Origin: Zanthoxylum bungeanum | Taxonomy: Eukaryota; Streptophyta; Magnoliopsida; Sapindales; Rutaceae | Direction of reading: 5' to 3' | NCBI GenBank assembly: GCA_019454045.1 | Contig: SKCR01047740.1 | Span: 1-64,000 of the forward strand | Length of the DNA: 64,000 nt | Shown: positions 33,190-42,998 of the stretch, in pieces | How the letters are laid out: the number at the start of each line of letters is the position of its first letter | Position numbering within the stretch: the first letter of the stretch is position 1 | Made by a program: the position numbers and the translations under genes | Notes under the pieces: generated by a model | Database searches by the model: none | The model's input: the letters and a program-made list of their open reading frames with translations, nothing else | Told to the model about the DNA's origin: nothing

Positions 33190-34030
33190 ATGCTCTATCC
33201 CTCCTCAGCTGGGCGATGTAGTCGGGACAATTCCTTTTCCAGTGCCCAACTTTGCCGTAGTGGTGGCATTTGTCTTCAGAAGCCCTCTTTAGCTTAGCTA
33301 TCTTTGCCTACGGTTGAGGACCGAAACCCATTTTCTTCTTCCCTTTCTTCTTCTTTCCCTTTGGCCAGGCCTAGGAAGAAACAGAAAGAGAAGTGGGTCT
33401 AGGAGGGCGAGTCGGTACTCCCTTCTTAAGGTCCTCCTCCGCCGTGAGCAACATCCTATGTAACTCATGGTAGGTACAAATAGTCCCGTTCATGTTGAAA
33501 TACATCACGAACTGGCGATATGAAGCTGGGAGAGAACCAAGAATGACACTCCTACAGAGAATGTCATTTAGAATGAGATTATGTTGCCTCAATTGATCGA
33601 TCAAATCGATCATTTGAAGAACATGCGGGCTAACAGCTTGCCCCTCATCCAACCGCACATGGAACAGTTCCATTGCGACTTTGTGAACAATCACTTGTTT
33701 TTGGTTCTCAAATGACTGTCTCAATCGAGTCATCATTGTATAGGCATCTGACATGCCATAATACTATTTCTTGAGTCCCGAAGACAGTGAACTAATGATG
33801 TATGATTTAACTCTTAAATCATCATTCTTCCAAGTTTCAAAAACTTGGTGTTCCTCCTCTGTAGCATCCGCACCAATAGCAAGGGGCAACGGACCCACAA
33901 GAACATATCCCAGTTTCTCAGAATCGAGGAAAATCCTCAAATCCAAGTCCCAGTCAGCGAAGTTTTCAGCGCCTTTGAGTTTGTTCGCATCAAGCATATG
34001 CGCGAACTGATTCGTGGATGGTGCCGCCAT
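33190..34030 (-). pseudogene. gag of D
   Basis: ATG at 34030 starts MAAPSTNQFAHMLDANKLKG. The frame runs through FADWDLDLRIFLDSEKLGYV and is stopped by TAG at 33764-33766. It continues in frame (MSDAYTMMTRLRQSFENQKQ, VSPHVLQMIDLIDQL, ILGSLPASYRQF) to another TAG at 33371-33373. A zinc knuckle remnant follows at about 33210-33255 (CHHYGKVGHWKRNC, second cysteine lost). It is broken mainly by point stops, not by frameshifts. Confidence 0.87.
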
Positions 34031-34776
34031 CGCAAATCTATCATATAGATTACGCAAAACAGTTAGCAGAAATTTAAGCAGTTTCATATAATATCAAAAG
34101 CATAAACTAGATCATGGATTTTTAATCTAAAAATGCCCCTCCCACTAAATCATGCAATACTGTAATCCCCAAACAGAATACAAAGATTTAATAATTAAAT
34201 TAAATACAAATAGTGAAAAGTGGATCTCGTGAATATATTTCAGCTCACAGCAGAGGCACGGTCTCGCCTACGTATATTCATCAGGTAGACAACTCATTTG
34301 TCAATCACTCAATAGTGACTCATAGGTTCCCGGTCCTGGTCGTTTCTCATTGTCGCTGCGAAGGCAGTCCCACAAGGAGACGTACCAAGGTTAAACTCGT
34401 CAATGATAAACTCAAGTTACTTACGTAATCCTGACAGCTAGGGCACGTTCAGAATTCCGCTTTCGCTTGAATTTATCTAGTATTTGATATACATCCGGTA
34501 TAAATAAATCGCTATCGGCTACACCCTCACAGCAGAGGCACGGTCTCAAATGTAGTCACAGAGAAATATTCATAAACCGTATTGACAAGACGGACCACAT
34601 AATATGCATAAAAAACATAATTACATTAAAACCTTATTAATTAGGGATTTTCCGCTAAGTGTCATACACCCTAAATCTAACCAAATTAGATTATAATAAG
34701 CTTGTATAAAGTCAAGAAAACATGATTAAACATTGATTTAATTAAGGCTATTCATTTTAGGGGGCCTAGAATCAGA
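34031..34776 (-). other. Leader of D
   Basis: Non-coding leader between primer site and gag. At 34241-34266 and 34529-34552 the phrase TCACAGCAGAGGCACGGTC occurs twice, about 290 bp apart. No credible gene. Confidence 0.6.
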
Positions 34777-34791
34777 CTCGCTCTGATACCA
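34777..34791 (-). other. Primer binding site of D
   Basis: On the minus strand TGGTATCAGAGCGAG, a standard plant copia tRNA-Met primer site, follows the LTR end (CCCCTACA) after three bases. Confidence 0.88.
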
Positions 34792-34794
34792 TTT

Positions 34795-36085
34795 TGTAGG
34801 GGTTTTAGGGGCTAAATCCGGTAACGCAGCGGAAACGGTGGAAAATCAAATTTTCCGATTTCAAAACTTTTTCTCGGATTAATTAAATAAACATATTTAT
34901 TTAATTATCCAATAATCAAATTATGAAATAAAATTCAATAAATCAAATTTATGTGAATTTACCAGATTACCCTTACACTTGGTATTTTGTTCATTTTAGT
35001 CCGAAATTGATCAAATCAATTTTGGATGATTCTAAATAATTTCTAAGATGAACTTAGCATGTTCAAAACATCAAAAAACCAAGAACAACAAAAAAAACCC
35101 CAAATTTCTCCATTTGGCCGAGAGCTTCATTAAGCTCCAAATTGTGCATTTTGCACTTCCATGCTTCAAGACACATCCAAATGAAATCCAATCAGTATGA
35201 AACTTTATATGAATCATATAAACATCCTTATACACAACATAAATGAAAAGCCCCAAATTTGGATGAGGTCTTAAACCCTAATTTTTCAATTTCTTGAAAT
35301 TGGACAAATTAGACCAAATTGGTTAAATCAATTACTTCAATCATGTTTCTTCCATTCAATTAAAGTCTCAACATAATGAAACAACTATAGATACAATCTA
35401 GGTCATTTAAGAGTGGGTCAACAACTCTATATTAGCAACAAAGTTTCCAAAAACTTAAAAGAACTCTTATAACTACACTAGTCACAAGCTTCCATCATTA
35501 TACATGCTCAACACTTTCACCAAACTTCCATTCATCAAAAACACAAAGAATAAAGAAAAAAATTACATGAGAACATCACAAGAAGTATCCTAGAACATAA
35601 GGAACAATTTCCTCTCTAATAGAAAGTTAAGAAAACTTACTAAATCCAATCTTTTTCTTTAGTTTTTCCTTTCTTCCTCTCAGGCTTCTCTTGTTTTCTT
35701 TTAATGGAGTTTAGGTTAAAGTGTACTAGGTTATTTACCAAATGAAAAATAAAACAATTTATACTTGTCTCACTTTAGCCTTGGCCGAATTTGGCCAAGC
35801 ATTTACAAGAAAAATTAATTTCAATTTCATTTGAATTTCAAATTTATCAACTTGTTAAATATCTAATAAACACTTTATAGATATTTTAATTAAGTCAACA
35901 AATGCAACTAAGCCTTAAAAACAAATATCCAAATCTTAAGATATTTATATTTTAATCAATTTAATCATTTAACAATTAAATAATTAATTAATTAATTAAA
36001 TACAAATATATTAAATATTAAATACATATATACATTTATGATATTAGTCAAATATCTCAATTTGACTACTATTATAGATATTACA
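34795..36085 (-). repeat. 5' LTR of D
   Basis: On the plus strand it begins TGTAGGGG and ends TATTACA, so it has TG and CA ends. Length is about 1.29 kb. The outer limit is inferred from the point where T2 LTR sequence (matching about 2200 onward) resumes. There is no partner LTR to confirm it. Confidence 0.65.
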
Positions 36086-36665
36086 TGATAGCATTTGAGT
36101 ACTATTTCTTGTGGTATATCGGATGGAAACCCATACATAAATTCCTTAGCCGATTCCGAATGGACGGTAGTGCGGTCTGCACTTGGGATACAATTCCACG
36201 TACCACTTGGAAAAGTGCTCACTTGTGTGCTTGTGTGGTTAGTGTGTGCTCGTGCTTTCGTGAATACAATATGCCAATGAAGTTGTATGTTCGTTGCTAC
36301 TTTGATTTACTTTCAAGCATGCAATCTTAGATGTGAAATATATGTAAATTTAGGTGTAAGTTTTATTTTTGTACATGTAAATTTAGAAGCATGGTACTCT
36401 TGGAAAGAAGTGTTACTTAAGCTTGATTAAAATATTACACAAATCCTTTCTTTACAAGTGACATAAGTAAGGGACCATTCCGAACCCAACGGTTTGATGT
36501 CTTCCCTTGCGAGGGGTGACTGCGGCCTTAAATCTTATTTTCCTGGTTCACACCGGGTGGCGACTCCATTATTCTCCGGTTTAGTCCCCCGCGGGCTACT
36601 CCGTACTCCCAACTAGGCCGCGAGCCTAGGGCAGCATGCGTCGCCCCAGATCCTGTGTTCCCACA
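36086..36665 (+). repeat. 5' LTR of T2 (3' part only)
   Basis: Matches the T1 LTR from about 2215 to 3251, with a shorter middle. The last 200 bp are clearly alike (AAGTAAGGGACC to CCTGTGTTCCCACA). The start is lost at the D insertion or truncation. Confidence 0.85.
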
Positions 36666-36668
36666 GTC

Positions 36669-36686
36669 TGGCGACTCCACTGGGGA
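36669..36686 (+). other. Primer binding site of T2
   Basis: TGGCGACTCCACTGGGGA lies three bases after the LTR end. This is the form used by Tat/Ogre elements, reported as complementary to tRNA-Arg. The tRNA assignment is from general knowledge. Confidence 0.8.
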
Positions 36687-36689
36687 TAG

Positions 36690-37704
36690 AGAATCGGTCC
36701 CGAAATATTATCTTGTAATGTTTGAATTTATGTTCTAATTGACCGTGTTTATAGTGGATAAAATGGGGGTTTAATCAAAGGCATTTTGAGGCTAGGTAAT
36801 GGTTTGGTGTCTTCCTTCACTCACTACCTTTCTAGAAGGAAAAGCTGTGAAGGCACCTAGATAGCCATCTACTCGTAACCTATTGTGATGGACTAATTTG
36901 GAGGACTCGTTGTTTATTCCTGACACCAAGCGATAAGAGCCTAAGAGGCTTGGGTATTTAAGTGAGCCTCGCTCCACCCTCCCTCTGGGGAATCTACAAC
37001 AGGAAATCCATTTGACAGTCGGTCACACACTATAGCTCATTGGCACGTACATTAGTGTATAAAAAAGGGTGCGCTCACTTGGCTGCTCGAACCCTCGATT
37101 GGGGAGACCTCGTTGTGGGCCATCCTTCACCGATGAGAGCCTTTGTCTACACTCATGCGAACCCACCCATAGACCGGGGTTGTATGGTTAAAGTAACAAT
37201 TATTTCCTTGAGTATGTGCTTGTGGACCATCCTCATTTGGATGCAGTTGGACTATTGTCAGAAATGCGAACTTACTGGGCCATTTAAACTGGGGCGAGTT
37301 CGTACCTTATGACCATTAGGCCCAAAGCTTCTGAAATGTTGATGGGCCATTCTGTAGAAATCATTGTTTTATGTTTGCATTATCTTTATTTTATGCTTGT
37401 GTTTGGGAACATCGTCGTTCGGATCCATTTGGACCATTTGTCATGGGATATGGGCTTGTTGGGCCATTTAAACTGGGACAAGAGCGTATTTTATGACGAT
37501 TGGGCCAAAGGCTTCTAAGTGTTGATGGGCCACTTTGTGCTTGTGTTCGGAACATTACCATTTGGATTCAGTTGGGCTCATTGCCATGAGATGTGAACTC
37601 GTTGGGCCATTTAAACTGGGACGAGTTCAATCCTATGACAGTTATCCCAAAAGCTTCTAAAATGATAACGGGCCGATTTGTTTGAAAATTTTAGTTAATT
37701 TAGT
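36690..37704 (+). other. Leader of T2
   Basis: About 1 kb without a gene. From 37270 to 37680 a phrase of about 170 to 220 bp is repeated about three times (GGGCCATTTAAACTGGG at about 37279, 37463 and 37604). It also carries GATGGGCCA and CAAAAGCTTCTAA-type words. Confidence 0.65.
37270..37680 (+). repeat. Degenerate tandem repeat in the T2 leader
   Basis: GGGCCATTTAAACTGGGRCRAG occurs three times, each followed 40 to 50 bp later by an AAGCTTCTRAA word and GATGGGCC or ACGGGCC. About two and a half copies are visible. Confidence 0.7.
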
Positions 37705-39096
37705 ATGTTATATATGTTACATGCATCTCATGCACCTAATGCATACATACATCATGATAACCCTTGTGTTCAAAAAGACATCATAGATTCCCGGATAGAT
37801 CAGTTGGAGAATGGTTTCGCCAAGATTACTGAACAATTGCAAGCCTTGACTACTGCCATGACAAATATGGTTATGCCTCGTGCTGGGGGAAACTCTGAGA
37901 ATGTAAGACGTGAGGAGCCTCCGAATATGTTGGGGGATGATATCCCCACTTTTGATGATGACATGGCAGAGTATGCAACAGGCAGAGTGATTGGGTCTCA
38001 GGAAAAATTTCAGAAGCTTCGGGATCAGGTTGAGTCAGTTAGCCGTAAGATGAAGGGTAAGGACGAATAATTACTAGACTATGAGGCGATGACCTTTGCG
38101 GAACAGTTGCCTGCTCAGTTCAAGATACTGGATATGGCCAAGTTCAACGAGAATGGGGATCCGAGGGTCCACCTCTGGCAATATGTGTCAGTTATGAGTT
38201 CAGTGGGCCTGACACAGCGCCAAGCTCAGAAGATGTTTGGGATGTCACTTAAGGGGTCACCCGTAGTGTGGTACCATAGCCTTGAAAGAAAGATTAAGGA
38301 GGATTGGAGGGAATTGGCAGATGCATTCCTGAAACAGTATGTTACGGACTTAGAAATTGACCTGTCACTCCGTGATTTGGAGAACACTAAGCAGAAGCCA
38401 GAGGAAATTTTCAAAGAATATGTGGATTGCTAGAGAAGCCAGCTTTTGAAAATACAGACTCGGCCTTCAGAGAAAGACCAAATTAAAATGATCATCAAGG
38501 GCACCAAGCCCTCTATTTATGGTAAGCTGAGGAGGATGACTTTGATGATTTCAGATTTTCGATAGTTGAGGGAAACTGTCATGGATATTGAGGAAGAAGA
38601 GGCTGAAAACAGAAAGTTTTATGGCCAGAATAGAAGAACTTTTGGGGGGCATTCTGAGACCAAACCCGCTGCTGCCGAGGTTGCTGCCATCAAGAACCGG
38701 CGTTTCTCCAACTTGGGAAGACCTTTGTCCAAGGTACTTGAGAAGTTGACAAGGCAAGGATTCTTAAAACCTTTGGAGCCTAAACCACTTCCAAATCCCC
38801 CACCACCACATCTAAGAATAGACCGCTACTGTCACTTCCACCAGAAACATGACCATGATACTGACAGCTGTTCCCACCTCCGGTATGAAATTCAGGACCT
38901 CATTGATGGCCACAAAATACCCGATCCTGAAAAAGAACAGCCTAGCACACACACCAACCCTCTGCCAGATTATCACTTTGTTCCCCCACCGACTTACATG
39001 ATCAACTCCGGCCTACCAGAAACCTTTGTCCTCCAAACTCTCAATCACCAGGCTTCTTGCATTGAGATAAATGATAACATTAGTAAAGAACCATAG
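37705..39096 (+). pseudogene. gag of T2
   Basis: A single frame of about 460 codons runs from near 37705 to TAG at 39094, interrupted only by TAA at 38068, TAG at 38431 and TAG at about 38563. A coiled-coil-like start (RIDQLENGFAKITEQLQALT) is followed by the retrotransposon Gag domain (WQYVSVMSSVGLTQRQAQKM, FGMSLKGSPVVWYHSL, DWRELADAFLKQYVTDLEI, LENTKQKPEEIFKEYVD). Then come MIIKGTKPSIYGKL and a zinc-finger-like CHFHQKHDHDTDSC (about 38830), typical of Tat/Ogre gag. Gag would form particles; this copy is dead unless stops are read through. Confidence 0.9.
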
Positions 39097-39364
39097 GCCG
39101 AGGAAGAAGACAATGAAACTGCACTTGTTTATTTTCTGCATTTTTAATAAAGACATAAACTTCTTCTACTGGTTTGAACCTTTTCCTGAATAATAATAAA
39201 AACATCAATTTCGCCTACTTGCCTGAGTCCTTTCCTTTCAACCTGCATGACATGAGTATGTTTGACAAAAGCATTCAACCCTGATACCATGATATTCAGC
39301 GACACTCAGAATATGGGGGATTCCCAAAAGAAGCAAGCAAAAACGACAGAATAACCGTTCAGTA
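39097..39364 (+). other. Deletion junction between gag and integrase end in T2
   Basis: Only 268 bp separate the end of gag from the integrase C-terminal remnant, where several kb of pol would lie in a complete element. Two TTTCCT-rich phrases with AATAA words are seen. No pol motif remains. Confidence 0.7.
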
Positions 39365-39550
39365 ATGGGAAATAGGACATTGAGGCTATCGGACCTGGAA
39401 GGAAATGAGTTCACCGAGCCGATCAATGTGGATAGATTGAAGCAGTACTTTGCCAGAGTAAGAGAAAACCAAGCAGTCACCAAGGGAATTGGTGGACGAC
39501 CTAACCCAATGGGATATGAAGCTCATTCATGCATACATGCATACACGTAA
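39365..39550 (+). pseudogene. C-terminal end of T2 integrase/polyprotein
   Basis: TLRLSDLEGNEFTEPINVDR, then LKQYFARV, matches the conserved last residues of Tat-lineage gypsy polyproteins (LTDLDGN..TEP.N.D.LK pattern). It shows the element once had a full pol. A tail without known motif follows to 39550. Confidence 0.82.
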
Positions 39551-39687
39551 CGTATTTTGCATTCCTTTTTGTGTTTGTTTTGTTTTTTATTCAAAGGTTT
39601 TAAAGAAGAAAAAGAGAAAGCGTCAAATGCAAGCCAACCAGAAGCAGCAATAATATAGTGACAGCAGTCTTCATTAATGAATCACGG

Positions 39688-40195
39688 GGTTGAGGCCCAT
39701 ATCAGTATCAGTCTGGGGGGCGAGACCCATATCAGTATCAGTCTGTGGGCGAGGCCCACATCTGTATCAGTCTGCGGGCGAGGCCCATATCAGTACCAGT
39801 TTAGGGGCTTAGCCCCACATCAGCATCAGTTTGGGGATGAGTCCCAGGGCCGAGGCCCACATCAGTATCAGCTTAGGGCCAAGGCCCACATCAGTTTCAG
39901 TTTTGGGGATGAGTCTCAGGGCCGAGGCCCACATCAGTTACAGTTTAGGGATGAGTCCCAGGGCCGAGGCCCACATCAGTATCAGCTTGGGGCGAGGCCC
40001 ACATCAATATCAGCCCAGGGCCGAGACCTACATCAATATCAGCTTGGGGCGAGGCCCACATCAGTATCAGCATCACTTTAGGGGCTGAGGCCCACATCAG
40101 TTTCAGTTTTGGGGATGAGTCATAGGGCCGAGGCCCACATCAGTTTCAGTTTAGGGACGAGTCCTAGGGGTGAGCCACATCAGCATTAGTTTGGT
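39688..40195 (+). repeat. T2 array 1: about 30-bp units
   Basis: About 14 units with GAGGCCCACATCAGTATCAG and TTTGGGG or CTGGGGG variants. Some units carry an extra GATGAGTCCCAGGGCC phrase. Open frames across it are repeat artefacts. Confidence 0.88.
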
Positions 40196-40620
40196 CGAGT
40201 ATGGCACTCCGAAAGTGGAGCATGGTTCGAAAATGGACTACTATCACATCTCGCCGAAAATGGCACTCCGAAAGTGGAGCATGGTTCGAAAATGGACTAC
40301 TATCACTTCTCGCCGGGTATGGCACACTGGGGGCGAGGCCCACATCCTTATCATTATCAGCATGGCCGGGTACGACACTATGGGGGCGAGGCCCACATCC
40401 TTACCAACATCAGTCTGGCCGGGTATGGCACTCTGTGGGAGAGGCCCACATCCTTATCAGCATCAGTCTGGCTGGGTATGGCACTCTGGGGGTGAGGTCC
40501 ACATCCTTATCAACATCAGTCTGGTCGGGTATGGCACTCAGAGGGCGAGGTCCACATCCTTATCAACATCAATCTCGCTGGGTATGGCACTCTAGGGGCG
40601 AGGCCCACATTAACATCAAA
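40196..40620 (+). repeat. T2 arrays 2 and 3: 59-bp and about 57-60-bp units
   Basis: Two units of 59 bp (GGCACTCCGAAAGTGGAGC phrase at 40203 and 40262) are followed by about five units. These combine GCCGGGTATGGCACTCTG with the GGGCGAGGCCCACATCC phrase of array 1. Arrays 2 and 3 therefore join two older words into a composite unit. Confidence 0.85.
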
Positions 40621-40885
40621 TCAATTTTAGTGGGTACGGCACTCCGGGTATGGAGATACAGAATCAATTTTACTGGGTATGGCACTCCGGGTTTGGAGAC
40701 ATCAGATCAGTTTTGCCGGGTATGGCACTCCAGGTATGGAGATACCGAATCAGTTTTTCTAGGTACGGCACTCCGAGTATGGAGACATCTGATCAGTTTT
40801 ACCGCGTACGGCACTCCGGGTATGGAGACATCAGATCAATTTTGCCAGGTACGGCACTCCGGGTATGGAGACATCAGTTTAGCAC
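40621..40885 (+). repeat. T2 array 4: 43-45-bp units
   Basis: Six units with ACGGCACTCCGGGTATGGAG and ACATCAGATCAATTTTRCC. The same unit opens the T1 array at 1-45. Confidence 0.88.
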
Positions 40886-41470
40886 GCCAGTTACGGCACT
40901 CCGGGTATGGAGATATTACTGCAATGCCTTGGGTATGAGGTTTAGCACGCCAGTTACGGCACTCCGGGTATGGAGATATTACTGCAATGCCTTGGGTATG
41001 AGGTTTAGCACGCCAGGTACGGCACTCCAGGTATTGAGATATTATTGCGACTCATTGGGTATGAGGTTTAGCACGCCAGGTACGGAACTCCAGGTATGGA
41101 GATATTACTGCGACGCCTTTGGGTATGAGGTTTAGCACGCCAGATACGACACTCCGGGTATGGAGATATTACTGCGATGCCTTGGGTATGAGGTTTAGCA
41201 CGCCAGGTACGGCACTCCGGGTATGGAGATATTACTGCGACGCCTTGGGTATGAGGTTTAGCACGCCAGGTACGGCACTCCGGGTATGGAGATATTACTG
41301 CGACGCCTTGGGTATGAGGTTTAGCACACCAGGTACGACACTCCGGGTATGGAGATATTACTACGACGCCTTGGGTATGAGGTTTAGCACGCCAGGTACG
41401 GCACTCCGGGTATACCACTGCGACACTCTAGGTACGGAGATGCAACTGCGACACCTCGGGTATGAGGTTT
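40880..41470 (+). repeat. T2 array 5: 63-bp units
   Basis: About nine units, the most uniform of the arrays. The word TATGAGGTTTAGCACGCC recurs every 63 bp, followed by AGGTACGGCACTCCGGG and ATGGAGATATTACTGCGA. The unit is a multiple of three, so it gives long spurious frames on both strands. Confidence 0.92.
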
Positions 41471-41489
41471 AACATGTTAGGTACGGCAC

Positions 41490-41615
41490 AACATCAACTC
41501 CACGCAACACATGGCAAGTCAAGTGGCAGCTGGCAAGCCATGTAAGTGAAAATGCATTGCATAACTTTGATAGGATTGTTCAAAGTCACACACTACACAA
41601 GTCCCATCAAAGTGA
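41490..41615 (+). other. Internal copy of the pre-LTR block in T2
   Basis: It matches 42640-42740 and 770-870 (AAGTCAAGTGGCAGCTGGC to CCCATCAAAGTG), but it stops just before the polypurine tract and passes straight into another array. The splice-donor word here is mutated (CATGTAAGTG at 41539). Confidence 0.85.
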
Positions 41616-42085
41616 GGCCCATATCAGTATCAGTCTGGGGGCGAGGCCATATCAGCAATATCAGTCTGGGGACGAGGCCTATATCAGTATCAGTCTGGGG
41701 GCGAGGCCTATATCAGTATCAGTCTGGGGGCGAGTCCCATATTAGTATCATTCTGGGGGCGAGGCCCATATCAGCAGTATCAGTCTGGGGGCGAGGCCCA
41801 TATCAGTATCAGTTGGGGGTGAGGCCCATATCAGTATCAGTCTGGGGGTGAGGCCCATATCAGTAGTATCAGTCTGGGGGCGAGGCCCATATCAGTATCA
41901 GCTGGGGGCGAGGCCCATATCAGTATCAGATGGGGGCGATGCCCACATCAGTATCAGTTTGGGGCGAGGCCCATATCAGTATCAGTTGAGGGCTGACGCC
42001 CACATCAGTTACAGTTTGAGGATGAGTCCCAGGGCAGAGGCCCACATCGGTATCGGTTTGGGGGCGAGGCCCACATCAGCATCAT
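41616..42085 (+). repeat. T2 array 6: about 30-bp units
   Basis: About 15 units of the array 1 type (GAGGCCCATATCAGTATCAG, TCTGGGGGC). It lies downstream of the internal pre-LTR block, so the array 1 type occurs twice in one element. Confidence 0.9.
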
Positions 42086-42184
42086 GCATCCATACATACA
42101 TGCATACATATCACATACATACAATTTTTGTTTTGTATTCGTAGGATTATAGCGGCAAAGACCACCTCATCAAGTAACGGTTCA

Positions 42185-42600
42185 AAAATGAGCCACATTC
42201 TCAGACAGCACGGTTCAGAAATGGACCGCTACCACGACAGAGGCCGAAAATGGCGCTCCAAAATGGAGCACACACATAACATATGCCGAAAATGGCGCTC
42301 CAAAATGGAGCACACACATAACAGACGCCGAAAATGGCATTCCAAAATGGAACACACACAACAGAGGCCGAAAATGGCGTTCCAAAATGGAGCGCACACA
42401 GGAAATGCCGAAAATGGCGCTCCAAAATGGAGCACACATAACAGATGCCGAAAATGGCGTTCCAAAATGGAACACACACAGCAGACGCCGAAAATGGCGC
42501 TCCAAAATGGAGCACACACAACAGATGCCGAAAATGGCGCTCCAAAAAATGGGGCACATACATCAGATGCCGAAAATGGCGCTCCAAAATGGAGCACATT
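42185..42600 (+). repeat. T2 array 7: about 40-bp units
   Basis: About ten units with GCCGAAAATGGCGCTCCA, AAATGGAGCACACAC and variable ACAACAGA linkers. The core is again GCCG-RAATGGC-CTCC-AATGGA, as in the T1 array. Confidence 0.92.
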
Positions 42601-42749
42601 TCTAAAATGGACCACCAGATCAACTCAGTTCGAAGCAGCAGGCAAGTCAGGTGGCAGCTGGTGAGCCAGGTAAGTGAAAATGCATTGCATAACTTTGATA
42701 GGATTGTCACTGTTACACATTACACAAGTCCCATCAAAGTGGGGGCGAC
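42601..42749 (+). other. Pre-LTR block and polypurine tract of T2
   Basis: It matches the T1 block at 725-882, with CAGGTAAGTG at 42667-42676. The purine tract AAAGTGGGGGCGAC (42736-42749) ends exactly at the LTR start. Confidence 0.82.
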
Positions 42750-42998
42750 TGTAGGCATTGCATTTTTGCATGTAAGACCCGATGATGAGTCTCATTTGGA
42801 GGCACTACCTTTTTAGTTAAGGATATTGCGGGAAACGATCGTCGGAAGGGAATCGGTATTTCGTTAGATCCTTATTCACTTGTTTAGCGTCAAGCTTGCT
42901 CTTTGGACCTCCGTTTTAAAGCACCTTTATCCTAAAAAGGTAGTGCCTCCAACTGAGACTCATCATCGGGTTTCACATGCAAAAATGCAATGCCTACA
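42750..42998. repeat. Fold-back of the T2 LTR terminus
   Basis: The first 67 bp of the 3' LTR (42750-42816, starting TGTAGGCATTGC) return in reverse complement at 42932-42998, ending GCAATGCCTACA at the exact LTR terminus. About 115 bp separate the arms. The first part of that spacer continues the LTR (compare 950-1030). The remaining LTR is missing. Confidence 0.88.

Larger units (their letters stand above)
29590..36085 (-). mobile_element. Copia element D with a gypsy-derived 3' end
   Basis: A minus-strand Ty1/copia element of a family distinct from A. It has an LTR at 34795-36085, primer site 34777-34791, gag, protease, integrase, RT and RNase H down to 30165. There it switches to gypsy integrase sequence. 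No second LTR is present, so the 3' end is lost. Its right end abuts a gypsy T2 LTR. Confidence 0.82.
36086..42931 (+). mobile_element. Gypsy element T2: gag-only Tat/Ogre-like derivative
   Basis: In order: 3' part of a 5' LTR (36086-36665), primer site, leader, gag, a tiny integrase C-terminal remnant, about 2.9 kb of tandem arrays, pre-LTR block, polypurine tract and the start of the 3' LTR at 42750. Protease, RT, RNase H and most of integrase are missing. The layout resembles non-autonomous, gag-bearing derivatives of Tat/Ogre elements. Confidence 0.87.

Noticed and set aside
40201..40938. Long open frame (245 codons) across T2 arrays
   Set aside because: It follows tandem units and has no domain. 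The frame stays open because unit lengths keep the phase.
41068..41472. Open frames on both strands of the 63-bp array
   Set aside because: The unit is a multiple of three, so every frame lacking a stop in one unit stays open. Repeat artefact.
42201..42710. Minus-strand frames with FGAPFSASVVC-like repeats
   Set aside because: They are translations of the 40-bp array with no start context or known fold.
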